NCBI GenBank assembly: GCA_019113665.1
Contig: DXGW01000040.1
Location: 1 to 32,067 of the forward strand
DNA: 32,067 bases
DNA from: Candidatus Alistipes excrementipullorum
GTDB lineage: Bacteria > Bacteroidota > Bacteroidia > Bacteroidales > Rikenellaceae
Reading direction: 5' to 3'
Shown: positions 1 through 8,517 of the stretch, in pieces
How positions within the stretch are numbered: the stretch's first letter is position 1
How the letters are laid out: every line of letters starts with the position of its first letter
The notes under the pieces: generated by a model
The model's database searches: none
What the model was told of the DNA's origin: nothing
Seen by the model: only the letters and a program-made list of their open reading frames with translations
Made by a program: the position numbers and the translations under genes

Positions 1-5
1 AAGCG

Positions 6-809
6 GTGAATGCCGCCGTCAAGGCCGGGGCGGAGATAATGAAAGTCTACAAGAACAGCGATGATTACGACATAAACATCAAAAGCGACAAAACGCCTAT
101 TACCGTCGCCGACCGTCTGGCCCACAACAAGATAAAGGAGGCTCTCGGGTGTACGCGAATCCCGATCCTGAGCGAGGAGGGGCGTGAAATGCTTTTTGAC
201 GAGCGTCGTAACTGGGACATGTTCTGGCTGGTGGACCCGCTCGACGGAACTGTCGAATTCATAAAGGGAAACAACGAGTTTACGGTAAACATAGCCCTGA
301 TGCACAACAACGAGTGTATCGGGTCGGTGGTCTACGTGCCCTATTTCAAGAAGATGTATATCGGCGAGAAGGGACACGGAGCCTATCTGGTCGAGGGTAT
401 CGCTCCCGAAGCCGACGCCCGTCATACTTATGACGAACTCGTGGCCCGCTGGGTGGCGCTGCCGTCGGACCCGCATGAGCGCAAGCACCCGCGCATAGCC
501 GTCTCGCGTTCGCACCAGACGCCCGAAACGGCCGAATATGTCGAGGCGATACGCCGTCGCTATCCCGATGCCGAGGTTGTGGAGCAGGGCAGTTCGTACA
601 AGTTCTGCATGCTGGCCGAGGGTACGGTCGACTATTATGTCCGCACGAGTGCGACTTACGAGTGGGATACGGCTGCGGGCGAATTGATCCTTGCCGAGGC
701 GGGCGGAAGTACGAAGGCCCTACCGGACGGCACTCCGCTGAAATACAATAAGGAAGATCTGCACAACCCATGGTTCGAATGCCGGTCGGGCAACTGCATG
801 ATAGAGTGA
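6..809 (+). CDS. cysQ: 3'(2'),5'-bisphosphate nucleotidase (CysQ-like inositol monophosphatase family), probably truncated at the left edge
   Basis: Protein carries the IMPase-family motif WLVDPLDGTVEFIKGNNEFTVNIAL and the C-terminal YEWDTAAGELILAEAGG. The ORF opens on GTG at the window edge, so the true start is probably upstream. Confidence 0.9.
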   Translation: MNAAVKAGAEIMKVYKNSDDYDINIKSDKTPITVADRLAHNKIKEALGCTRIPILSEEGREMLFDERRNWDMFWLVDPLDGTVEFIKGNNEFTVNIALMHNNECIGSVVYVPYFKKMYIGEKGHGAYLVEGIAPEADARHTYDELVARWVALPSDPHERKHPRIAVSRSHQTPETAEYVEAIRRRYPDAEVVEQGSSYKFCMLAEGTVDYYVRTSATYEWDTAAGELILAEAGGSTKALPDGTPLKYNKEDLHNPWFECRSGNCMIE

Positions 810-813
810 TATG

Positions 814-841
814 AAAAAGGCGCGGAGATCCGCGCCTTTTT
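814..841. terminator. Intrinsic terminator, likely bidirectional (cysQ and the convergent minus-strand ORF)
   Basis: Perfect inverted repeat AAAAAGGCGCGGA-GA-TCCGCGCCTTTTT, with a U-tract readable on either strand, located between convergent genes. Confidence 0.9.
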
Positions 842-861
842 CGTGTAAGTGTTGCCAGGTG

Positions 862-1131
862 CTATTTCTCGTGGAGCCTCTCCTTCTGTGACTCCTCGAT
901 GTCGCAGGCCGAGCAGTTTCCGCTGCAGCCTATATCCTTGCAGTCAACCTGTCCGGAGTCCTCGCGCGACTCCTGAACGGCGCACTTTATACCCAGCCGC
1001 TGCATGTTCCTGTTGGTCGAGATTTCACTTTCGATGAAGTGTCCCTTGATCATGATTGTCAGCGACATTCCGATCACGAAGAGCGCTACGGCTCCGATTG
1101 CGCACAGTATTACTATCAACCACGATGGCAT
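862..1131 (-). CDS. Small single-TM, Cys-rich membrane protein of unknown function
   Basis: MPSWLIVILCAIGAVALFVIGMSLTIMIKGH... then C...CX4CX3CX2C (DCKDIGCSGNCSACD). The listed ORF begins at 1167, but M13 (1131) is preferred because a predicted minus-strand promoter sits at 1172-1179. Confidence 0.7.
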   Translation of the reverse strand: MPSWLIVILCAIGAVALFVIGMSLTIMIKGHFIESEISTNRNMQRLGIKCAVQESREDSGQVDCKDIGCSGNCSACDIEESQKERLHEK

Positions 1132-1156
1132 AATGTTCCGAATTTTGGTTTCAGAT

Positions 1157-1202
1157 TTTGTTTTCAACCGACAAATGTATACATTTGTAGAATAAATTGC
1201 AA
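1157..1202. promoter_or_regulatory. Divergent overlapping Bacteroidota-type promoters centred on the palindrome ACAAATGTATACATTTGT
   Basis: 1171-1188 is a perfect 18-bp palindrome. TACATTTG (TAnnTTTG) reads on + at 1180-1187 and on - at 1179-1172. TTTG at 1157-1160 on + is 19 bp upstream; TTG on - at 1202-1200 is 20 bp upstream. Confidence 0.7.
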
Positions 1203-1288
1203 GATTGTTGCCCGATTCGCAATACGGGCGGCGAAAGTTTCGAACAGCGGGCGAAAAGGCCCCGATGCGACTTTTGATTTAGGAGATT

Positions 1289-2629
1289 ATGAAAATCGTT
1301 ATATCAGGTGTGGGCGAGATGGGCAGCCATCTGGCGAAGATGCTGAGCGGCAACGGGCACGACATCACGGTCATAGATTCAGACCCCAAACTCCTTGCCG
1401 ACGTCAGCAGCCTTGCCGACGTAGTCACGGTCGAGGGTGACGCCACGACATTTGCCGTACTGCGCAAGGCCGCCGTGCGCAAGTGCGACCTCTTCATCGC
1501 CGTAAACCATGTCGAGAACGACAACGTGCTTGCCGCCATCATGGCCAAGCAGCTGGGCGCCAAGAAGTCGATAGCCCGTATCGACAACAACGAGTACCTC
1601 GAACCGAACAACAAGGAGATGTTCATAAACATGGGCATCGACTACCTGTTATATCCCGAGAAGGTGGCGGCCGGCGAGGTCATCAACCTGCTCGGACATA
1701 CGGCCACGACCGAGTATGTCGACTTTTCGAGCGGCAAGCTCTCGCTTGTCGTCTTCCGTCTCGAGCCGACGTCGCCGCTTGTCGGCAAGCGCCTGGCCGA
1801 CCTGTCGGAGTCGGACATGTCGATGAGCTTCCGTGCGGTGGCCATCTCGCGCAGCGGCCAGACGATAATCCCGACGGGCGAGGACAGTTTCATGGAGGAC
1901 GACATGGTCTATGTGATTACGCGGCAGGATTCGCTCCACGAGGTGATGGCCCTGTCGGGGCAGGCCGACGTGCGCGTCAAGAACATGATGATCCTCGGCG
2001 GCTCGCGCATAGGCGTGCGCATAGCCTCGGAACTCCAGGACGAGATAAACATCAAACTTATCGACTACAATGCCGACAAGGCTTACCGTTTGGCAGAATT
2101 GTTGGACAAGACCCTGATCATCAACGAGGACGGCCGCAATACCGAGGCCATGATGGAGGAGGGACTGTCGAACATGGACGCCTTCGTGGCGGTCACGGGG
2201 CGCAGCGAGACCAACATTCTGACGGCCATGCTCGCAAAGCGCATGGGCGTGAAGAAGGTCATCGCCGAGGTCGAGAACCTCAACTACATAAACCTGGCCG
2301 AGAGCATCGGCATAGATACGATCATCAACAAGAAGCTGGTTACGGCCTCGAACATATTCCGCTTCACGATGTCGACCGACGTGCAGGCCATAAAGTGCCT
2401 TACGGGCAGCGATGCCGAAGTGCTCGAATTCATCGTGAAGCCGAATTCCCCGGCCACGAAAAACCGGATCAAGGACATGGGCCTGCCCAAGGACGTGATT
2501 ATCGGCGGTATCGTGCGGGGCGACAAGGTTTTCATTGCCGTCGGCAACACCGAAATCAACGCCTATGACAGGGTGGTGGTGTTCGCCATGCCGTCGGCCA
2601 TTGACAAGATAGGTTCTTACTTTAACTGA
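1289..2629 (+). CDS. trkA: Trk system potassium transporter peripheral protein TrkA (two RCK domains)
   Basis: MKIVISGVGEMGSHLAKMLSGNGHDITVID (Rossmann GxGxxG) and a second NAD-binding repeat MMILGGSRIGVRIASEL; length 446 aa. Confidence 0.93.
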   Translation: MKIVISGVGEMGSHLAKMLSGNGHDITVIDSDPKLLADVSSLADVVTVEGDATTFAVLRKAAVRKCDLFIAVNHVENDNVLAAIMAKQLGAKKSIARIDNNEYLEPNNKEMFINMGIDYLLYPEKVAAGEVINLLGHTATTEYVDFSSGKLSLVVFRLEPTSPLVGKRLADLSESDMSMSFRAVAISRSGQTIIPTGEDSFMEDDMVYVITRQDSLHEVMALSGQADVRVKNMMILGGSRIGVRIASELQDEINIKLIDYNADKAYRLAELLDKTLIINEDGRNTEAMMEEGLSNMDAFVAVTGRSETNILTAMLAKRMGVKKVIAEVENLNYINLAESIGIDTIINKKLVTASNIFRFTMSTDVQAIKCLTGSDAEVLEFIVKPNSPATKNRIKDMGLPKDVIIGGIVRGDKVFIAVGNTEINAYDRVVVFAMPSAIDKIGSYFN

Positions 2630-2702
2630 GTACCGAATACTGCGACCCGGAGACGAATGGTGAGGAGACCTGCAGCATGTTTCACGTCAAAATGTTGTTC
2701 AG

Positions 2703-4172
2703 GTGTCATTCAGGGAAAAATTTCTGCGCCGGTGGTTCGGACTGCGGCGCAGGGGCATAGAGAATTTCATGCGTCACCCGCACGAAGTGCAGCGGCGGAC
2801 GCTTTCCGAACTGATGTCGCGCGGGGCCGCCACCGATTTCGGCCGCCGCTACGATGTCGGACTTATGGAGTCGGTCGAGGATTTCCAGTCGGGGGTGCCG
2901 CTCTCGGACTACGACTCGTTCTCGGGTTACGTGAGGCAGATGCTCGACGGCGGAAGGGACGTGACGGCGCGCGGCCGGGTGAGGCTGTTTGCGCGCTCGT
3001 CGGGTACGACCTCGGACCGCAGCAAGTACATTCCCGTTACGCGTCGGGCGCTGTGGAACGACCATCTGCGCGGAATGCGCGATGTGGTGACGCTCTATCT
3101 GGCGGCCTGTCCCGATTCGAAGATTCTCGACGGCAAGACGCTGACGCTCGGCGGCACATGTTCCAGCCGCAACGGCGTGACGACGGGCGACCTGTCGGCT
3201 CTGCTGATGCTCGAAACCCGCATGGCAGGAGGGTGGTTCCGGCTGCCTCGGACGGAGACGGCGCTGATGGCCGGCTTCGACGAAAAGGTCGAGCGGATAT
3301 GCCGCGAATGTACGCGTGAACATGTCACCTCGTTTGCCGGGGTGCCTTCGTGGAATCTGGCGATGATGCGGCGCGTGCTCGAATATACGGGACGCAGCGA
3401 CCTGCATGAGGTGTGGCCCGGGCTCGAACTCTTCGTGCACGGCGGCATGGGTTTCGCTCCGTACCGCAAGGCATTCGGCGAGATGTTCCCGTCGGGCGAC
3501 ATACGGTACATGGAGACGTACAACGCCTCGGAGGGATTTTTTGCGATAGCCGACGACCTGTCGCGCAACGACATGCTGCTGATGCTCGATTACGGCACCT
3601 TTTACGAATTCCGCGACGGGCGGACGGTGGTGCCGCTCGAAGGCGTCGAATGCGGGCGCAGCTATGCGATGATAATAACGTCGTCCAACGGCCTGTGGCG
3701 GTACGAATTGGGCGATACGGTGGAGTTTACCTCGACGTCGCCGTACAGAATACGCATTACGGGACGCACGCGCCAGTTCATAAATGTTTTCGGCGAGGAG
3801 CTCATACTCGACAATGCCGAACGTGCTGTTGCTGCGGTGTGCGCGCGTACCGGAGCCGTCATCGGCGAGTACACGGTAGCCCCTCGGTACATGAGCCGCG
3901 AACGCAGGGGCGCGCATGAGTGGATTATCGAGTTTTCGCGCCGGCCCGGCGACATGGAGGAGTTCGCCCGCCAACTCGACGGGGAGCTGATGATGCTCAA
4001 CTCCGATTACGAAGCCAAGCGGCGCAGCGCCATGGACCCGCTGCAGATAAGCGAGGTGCCGTGCGGTACGTTCAGACGCTGGCTCGATGCCTCCGGCAAG
4101 AACAAGGTGCCCCGCCTGTCGAACGACCGGCGTGTGGCAGATGCGGTGGCGGGCATGGTGAAGGAGAGATGA
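2703..4172 (+). CDS. GH3 (auxin-responsive GH3-like) family acyl-acid amido synthetase
   Basis: ATP-binding ARSSGTTSDRSKYIP, YMETYNASEGFFAI, YELGDTVEFTSTSPYRIRITGRTRQFINVFGEEL: GH3-family motifs; GTG start. Confidence 0.88.
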   Translation: MSFREKFLRRWFGLRRRGIENFMRHPHEVQRRTLSELMSRGAATDFGRRYDVGLMESVEDFQSGVPLSDYDSFSGYVRQMLDGGRDVTARGRVRLFARSSGTTSDRSKYIPVTRRALWNDHLRGMRDVVTLYLAACPDSKILDGKTLTLGGTCSSRNGVTTGDLSALLMLETRMAGGWFRLPRTETALMAGFDEKVERICRECTREHVTSFAGVPSWNLAMMRRVLEYTGRSDLHEVWPGLELFVHGGMGFAPYRKAFGEMFPSGDIRYMETYNASEGFFAIADDLSRNDMLLMLDYGTFYEFRDGRTVVPLEGVECGRSYAMIITSSNGLWRYELGDTVEFTSTSPYRIRITGRTRQFINVFGEELILDNAERAVAAVCARTGAVIGEYTVAPRYMSRERRGAHEWIIEFSRRPGDMEEFARQLDGELMMLNSDYEAKRRSAMDPLQISEVPCGTFRRWLDASGKNKVPRLSNDRRVADAVAGMVKER

Positions 4173-4212
4173 AGAATACGAACATAAGACAATATTTTAA
4201 TCCGGACTTGAA

Positions 4213-4836
4213 ATGTATATAGCAATTGCGGGAAATATCGGAAGCGGCAAGACCACTCTTACCGAGATGCTTACCAGGCGCTACGGCGCAAAGGCCTATT
4301 ACGAGGATACGGACAACCCGTATATAGGCGATTTCTATGAGGACATGAACCGCTGGGCTTTCCAGCTTCAGATCTATTTTCTCGGCAGCCGCGTCCGTCA
4401 GACACTCGACATGCTGGCCGACCGCGCGGAGAACATTTTCCAGGACCGCACGATCTATGAGGACGCATACATCTTTGCCGGGAACCTGCACCAGATGGGG
4501 CTGATGTCGGGACGTGATTTCAAGACCTACATGAAGGTTTTCGACGTTTCGTCGACGCTCATACCGCGCCCCGACCTGCTCATATACCTCAAGGCGAGTG
4601 TGCCCACGCTCATTACGCAGATACGCAAGCGCGGCCGTGACTACGAACAGAACATCGACGAGAACTACCTGTGCCGCCTCAATGACAAATACAACGACTG
4701 GATCGACAATATCTACGACGGTGAGGTGCTTGTCGTGGACAAGGACAACGAGGATTTTGTCGACGATCCCGCCGTATTCGAGCGTATCTGCGCCGAGATC
4801 GAGAAGAAACGCGCCGCAATGCAGGCGGAAAAATAG
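4213..4836 (+). CDS. Deoxynucleoside kinase (dNK family)
   Basis: MYIAIAGNIGSGKTTLTEML P-loop, DRTIYEDAYIFA (ERS-like motif), family-typical length 207 aa. Confidence 0.92.
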   Translation: MYIAIAGNIGSGKTTLTEMLTRRYGAKAYYEDTDNPYIGDFYEDMNRWAFQLQIYFLGSRVRQTLDMLADRAENIFQDRTIYEDAYIFAGNLHQMGLMSGRDFKTYMKVFDVSSTLIPRPDLLIYLKASVPTLITQIRKRGRDYEQNIDENYLCRLNDKYNDWIDNIYDGEVLVVDKDNEDFVDDPAVFERICAEIEKKRAAMQAEK

Positions 4837-4844
4837 TGCGAGCG

Positions 4845-6209
4845 ATGTCCCTGCCTGAGAAATTCGTCGAAAGGCTTGTCGGCGAGATGGGTGAGGCCGA
4901 GGCCCGTGCCCTGTGCGAGGCTCTCGAGGGAGAACCCCCCGCATCGATACGCCTGAACCCGTGCAAGCCTACTTTGGAGGTCGAGGGTGAACGCATACCG
5001 TGGAGCCGTTACGGGGTGCGTCTCGCATCGCGCCCGTCGTTTACGGCGGACACGCGTTTCCATGCAGGTGCGTATTACGTGCAGGAGGCGGGCTCGCAGT
5101 TTGTCGGACACCTGCTCGAACCATACGACATGGAGGGGGCCGTGCTCCTCGACATGTGCGCGGCTCCGGGTGGCAAGACGACACTCTACTCGACGCTCGT
5201 GGGGCGTGACGGCCTGGTCGTCGCCAACGAGATAGTGCGCAACCGCGCCATGGTGCTGGCCGACAACGTCCGCAAGTGGGGCATGGGCAATGTCGTGGTG
5301 ACGAACAACGACCCGCGCCATCTGGCCGCCTTCGGAAACTTTTTCGACGTGGTGGCAGTCGATGCGCCGTGCTCGGGTGAGGGAATGTTCCGCAAGGACG
5401 CCCAGGCACGTGAGGAGTGGAGCGAAAATGCCGTGAGAATGTGTGCCGCCCGCCAGTCGGAGATACTCGACCGTGCATGGGAGGCGTTGCGCCCCGGCGG
5501 CGTGCTGATATACAGTACGTGTACATTCAATACTGTCGAGAATGAAGGGGTGCTGCACGCATTCGGCGAGCGTGTCGGCGATGACCTTGTCGAGGCTGAA
5601 ACCGCGGGCTGCGATCCGCAGTGGGGTATAGTCGAGGGTCGTGAAGGTGTGTTCCGCACGTTCAGGTTCTACCCCCACCGTACGTGTGCCGAGGGATTCT
5701 TCGCGGCCGTGGCCCGCAAGAGGGAGTCCGGTGCGCGACGTTCGGTCCCGAAAGCCCGCCGCCGCGTGATGAACGATGCGGGAGGCGATGTGCGCCGTGA
5801 ATTGTCGCGCTGGGTCACGGAACCCGACGAGATGCGTTTCGCCGAGGTCGCCGGTACATATTATGTATATCGTGCGCGCGCATATGAAGAGGTCCGCCGC
5901 CTGTCGGAGTCGCTGTCCGTAGTCTGTTCTGGCGTGGCAATGGGGCAGGTTTTCGGCGGAAAGCTGAAGCCCGATCCCGCACTGGCGTTCTTCTGCGGAC
6001 TCAACCGTGAGGCTGTGCCGTGCACGGACCTGCCGCAGGAGGAGGCGCTGAAATATCTGCGCAAGCAGGAGCTGCAGGCGCCGCTGTTTGCCGAAGGGGT
6101 GAATCTGGTCTGCTGCGACGGTTATGCGCTGGGATTCGCCAAACGAGTTTCAAACAGGGTAAACAACCTGTATCCCAACTCATTGAGAATATTGAAAACC
6201 GATCTGTAA
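4845..6209 (+). CDS. rsmF: RsmF-like rRNA (cytosine-C5-)-methyltransferase, NOL1/NOP2/Sun family
   Basis: LLDMCAAPGGKTTL, VDAPCSGEGMFRKD, IYSTCTFNTVENEGVL motifs. ATG at 4845 is preferred; a GTG at 4836 overlaps the upstream stop codon. Confidence 0.88.
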   Translation: MSLPEKFVERLVGEMGEAEARALCEALEGEPPASIRLNPCKPTLEVEGERIPWSRYGVRLASRPSFTADTRFHAGAYYVQEAGSQFVGHLLEPYDMEGAVLLDMCAAPGGKTTLYSTLVGRDGLVVANEIVRNRAMVLADNVRKWGMGNVVVTNNDPRHLAAFGNFFDVVAVDAPCSGEGMFRKDAQAREEWSENAVRMCAARQSEILDRAWEALRPGGVLIYSTCTFNTVENEGVLHAFGERVGDDLVEAETAGCDPQWGIVEGREGVFRTFRFYPHRTCAEGFFAAVARKRESGARRSVPKARRRVMNDAGGDVRRELSRWVTEPDEMRFAEVAGTYYVYRARAYEEVRRLSESLSVVCSGVAMGQVFGGKLKPDPALAFFCGLNREAVPCTDLPQEEALKYLRKQELQAPLFAEGVNLVCCDGYALGFAKRVSNRVNNLYPNSLRILKTDL

Positions 6210-6222
6210 ATTTTTTCGTGCA

Positions 6223-6741
6223 ATGGCTGAAAAACTGTTTTATTCGATGGGCGAGGTGGCCGAGATGTTCGATGTTAACCAGTCGCTGATACGCTACTGG
6301 GAGTCGAAATTCGATGTGTTGCGTCCCAAAAAGAACAAGAAGGGAAACCGTATGTTCCGCCCCGAGGATATAGAGAACTTCAAGATCATATACCATCTGG
6401 TCAAGGAGCAGGGCATGACTCTCGAAGGGGCCCGCCGGGCGATGAAGCAGCGCGGGACGACTGCCGTGTCGCGTGATGCGGAGTTGATGGAGCGCCTGCA
6501 GAACATACGCTCGATGCTTGCCGAGGTGCGTGAGATGCTCAAGGTCAAGGACGACGACATAGTTGTCGACGACAAGGCTGCCGTCGACGCGGCCGCTCCG
6601 GACGATGAAGCCGTTGCGGGCGGCAAGGCGGCAGGACAGCGCAAGGCCGTGAAGGTTATCGAGCCGAAACAGCCCGCACAGGAACCTGCCGAGGAGAAAC
6701 CCAAACCGAAACTTCCGTTTTACGAACAAACACTGTTCTGA
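6223..6741 (+). CDS. MerR family transcriptional regulator
   Basis: N-terminal KLFYSMGEVAEMFDVNQSLIRYWESKFDVLRPKKNKKGNRMFRPEDIENFKIIYHLVKEQGMTLEGARR is a MerR-type winged HTH; the C-terminus is low-complexity Ala/Lys/Asp-rich. Confidence 0.9.
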   Translation: MAEKLFYSMGEVAEMFDVNQSLIRYWESKFDVLRPKKNKKGNRMFRPEDIENFKIIYHLVKEQGMTLEGARRAMKQRGTTAVSRDAELMERLQNIRSMLAEVREMLKVKDDDIVVDDKAAVDAAAPDDEAVAGGKAAGQRKAVKVIEPKQPAQEPAEEKPKPKLPFYEQTLF

Positions 6742-6742
6742 T

Positions 6743-7531
6743 ATGAAAATCAAGGATATAACCGATGCCATTGAGGCTTTTGCGCCGTTGAGGCTGCAGG
6801 AGTCATACGACAATGCCGGCCTTATCGTGGGGCGGCCCGATGACGAGGTGCACAGCGTGCTGCTGTCCGTGGACGTCACCGATGAGGTGATGGACGAAGC
6901 CGAACGCGAAGGTTGCGACATGGTGATCACCCATCACCCGATAATCTTCCACCCGCTCAAGCGCCTCAACTCGTCGAACTATATCGAACGTTGTGTCGAA
7001 CGTGCCGTGCGCCGTGGCATAGCCCTGTATGCGTGCCACACCAACCTCGACAGCGCTCCGCACGGCATGAGCTGGCGTCTGTGCGAGATGCTCGGCGTGG
7101 GTAATCTGCGCGTGCTGCAGCCCTCGGCCGAGATGGAGGGCGCCGGTTTCGGGGCCGTGGGCGAGCTGCCCGAACCGATGCCGACTGTCGACTTCATGCG
7201 CCGCATAATGGAGGTTACGGGAGCCTCTGTGGTCCGGCACAGCGATGTGGTCGCACCGACTGTAAGCCGTATAGCCGTATGTACCGGTGCCGGTGCCTCG
7301 CTGATGGGCGATGCCCGTGCCGCCGGCGCCGACCTCTACCTGACCTCCGATCTCAAGTATAACGATTTCATGACCCCCGACGGAGGGTTCATCGTGGCCG
7401 ATATAGGCCATTTCGAGAGTGAATATTGCGCAATTGAGATTTTATTTGATATTTTATCAAAAAAAATGATTACCTTTGCGGTTCGCAAGAGTGGACACTC
7501 GCGAAGCCCTGTAAGTTACTTGACAAAATAA
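6743..7531 (+). CDS. Nif3-like dinuclear metal center hexameric protein (YbgI-type)
   Basis: YDNAGLIVGRPDDEV, VITHHPIIFHPLKRLN, YACHTNLDSAPHGMSWRLCEMLG, ADIGHFESEYCAIEILFDIL. Confidence 0.93.
   Translation: MKIKDITDAIEAFAPLRLQESYDNAGLIVGRPDDEVHSVLLSVDVTDEVMDEAEREGCDMVITHHPIIFHPLKRLNSSNYIERCVERAVRRGIALYACHTNLDSAPHGMSWRLCEMLGVGNLRVLQPSAEMEGAGFGAVGELPEPMPTVDFMRRIMEVTGASVVRHSDVVAPTVSRIAVCTGAGASLMGDARAAGADLYLTSDLKYNDFMTPDGGFIVADIGHFESEYCAIEILFDILSKKMITFAVRKSGHSRSPVSYLTK
7445..7478 (+). promoter_or_regulatory. Putative promoter inside the 3' end of the Nif3-like gene, driving the zinc-ribbon gene
   Basis: TACCTTTG (TAnnTTTG) at 7471-7478; TTTG at 7445-7448 (22-bp spacing, slightly long) in an AT-rich stretch. 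Confidence 0.6.
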
Positions 7532-7547
7532 ACTGAAAAACATATAT

Positions 7548-8312
7548 ATGGCAGCACAGAAAAAGACATCGGAAACGGATTTTTCCATGCAGGAGAAGAT
7601 AGCCGCTCTCTACGAGTTGCAGAAAATCGATTCGCAGATCGACGAAATCAACAAGATCAAGGGCGAGTTGCCGCTTGAGGTTCAGGATCTGGAGGACGAA
7701 ATTGCCGGGCTGAATACGCGCATCGACAATATCAAGGCCGAAATCGAAGAACTCAACACCCTGTCGAAACAGCGCAACCGCGAGAAGGACAAGGCGCAGA
7801 TCCTCATATCGAACTACAAGGAGCAGCAGAACAATGTCCGCAACAACCGCGAGTTCGATGCCATTTCGAAGGAGATCGAGTATCAGGAACTCGAAATAGA
7901 GCTTGCCGACAAGCGCCTGAAGGAGTATGCCGCCGGTGTCAAGGTCAAGAAGGCATCGCTTGAGGAGACGCAGGCCACCGTTGCCGAGCGTACGATGGAC
8001 CTCAATGCCAAAAAGACCGAACTCGACAGCATCGAGGCCGAAACCGCCGATCAGGTGGCTGACCTTGAGAAGCGCGCCGAGGCCGCCAAGGAGAAGATCG
8101 ACGAGCGCCTGCTGGCCGCTTATGATCGTATCCGCAGAAACGTCCACAACGGTCTTGCGGTGGTTACGGTTCGCCGTGACGCGTGCGGCGGTTGCTACAA
8201 CCGTATCCCGCCCCAGCGTCAGGCCGACATTCGCCTTGGCAAGAAGCTGATCGTCTGCGAGTATTGCGGCCGCATACTTGTCGGCGGCGACGAGGAGCAG
8301 GCGCAGCAGTAG
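7548..8312 (+). CDS. C4-type zinc ribbon / coiled-coil protein (DUF164-like)
   Basis: Long coiled coil (KIAALYELQKIDSQIDEINKIKGELP...) followed by CGGCYNRIPPQRQADIRLGKKLIVCEYCGRIL. Confidence 0.9.
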   Translation: MAAQKKTSETDFSMQEKIAALYELQKIDSQIDEINKIKGELPLEVQDLEDEIAGLNTRIDNIKAEIEELNTLSKQRNREKDKAQILISNYKEQQNNVRNNREFDAISKEIEYQELEIELADKRLKEYAAGVKVKKASLEETQATVAERTMDLNAKKTELDSIEAETADQVADLEKRAEAAKEKIDERLLAAYDRIRRNVHNGLAVVTVRRDACGGCYNRIPPQRQADIRLGKKLIVCEYCGRILVGGDEEQAQQ

Positions 8313-8355
8313 TACGGCTGTAAAGTGAGGGGACGACGGAATGTCCCATAGTGAT

Positions 8356-8399
8356 AACCCGAGGGGCGGACTTGTGAAAAGTCCGCCCCTCGGGTTTTT
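8356..8399 (+). terminator. Intrinsic terminator after the zinc-ribbon gene
   Basis: AACCCGAGGGGCGGACTT-GTGAA-AAGTCCGCCCCTCGGGTTTTT: perfect long stem plus T-run. Confidence 0.92.
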
Positions 8400-8456
8400 G
8401 CCGTTCCGGCGGGCGTCCGAAGCTGCCGGTGTGGCTAAAAATATCGTATGAAGGTC

Positions 8457-8485
8457 TTGAGTTTGTAAAAATATGATTACCTTTG
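8457..8485 (+). promoter_or_regulatory. Putative promoter for the NAD+ synthase gene
   Basis: TTG 8457-8459, 18 bp, TACCTTTG 8478-8485, about 30 bp before the ATG at 8518. Confidence 0.6.
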
Positions 8486-8517
8486 CGGAATAGTAAGTAA
8501 GATATAACTTTTTGCAG

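Noticed and set aside
2706-3974. 422-aa minus-strand ORF antisense to the GH3 gene
   Set aside because: Arg/His-rich shadow ORF; the plus-strand GH3 motifs are decisive.
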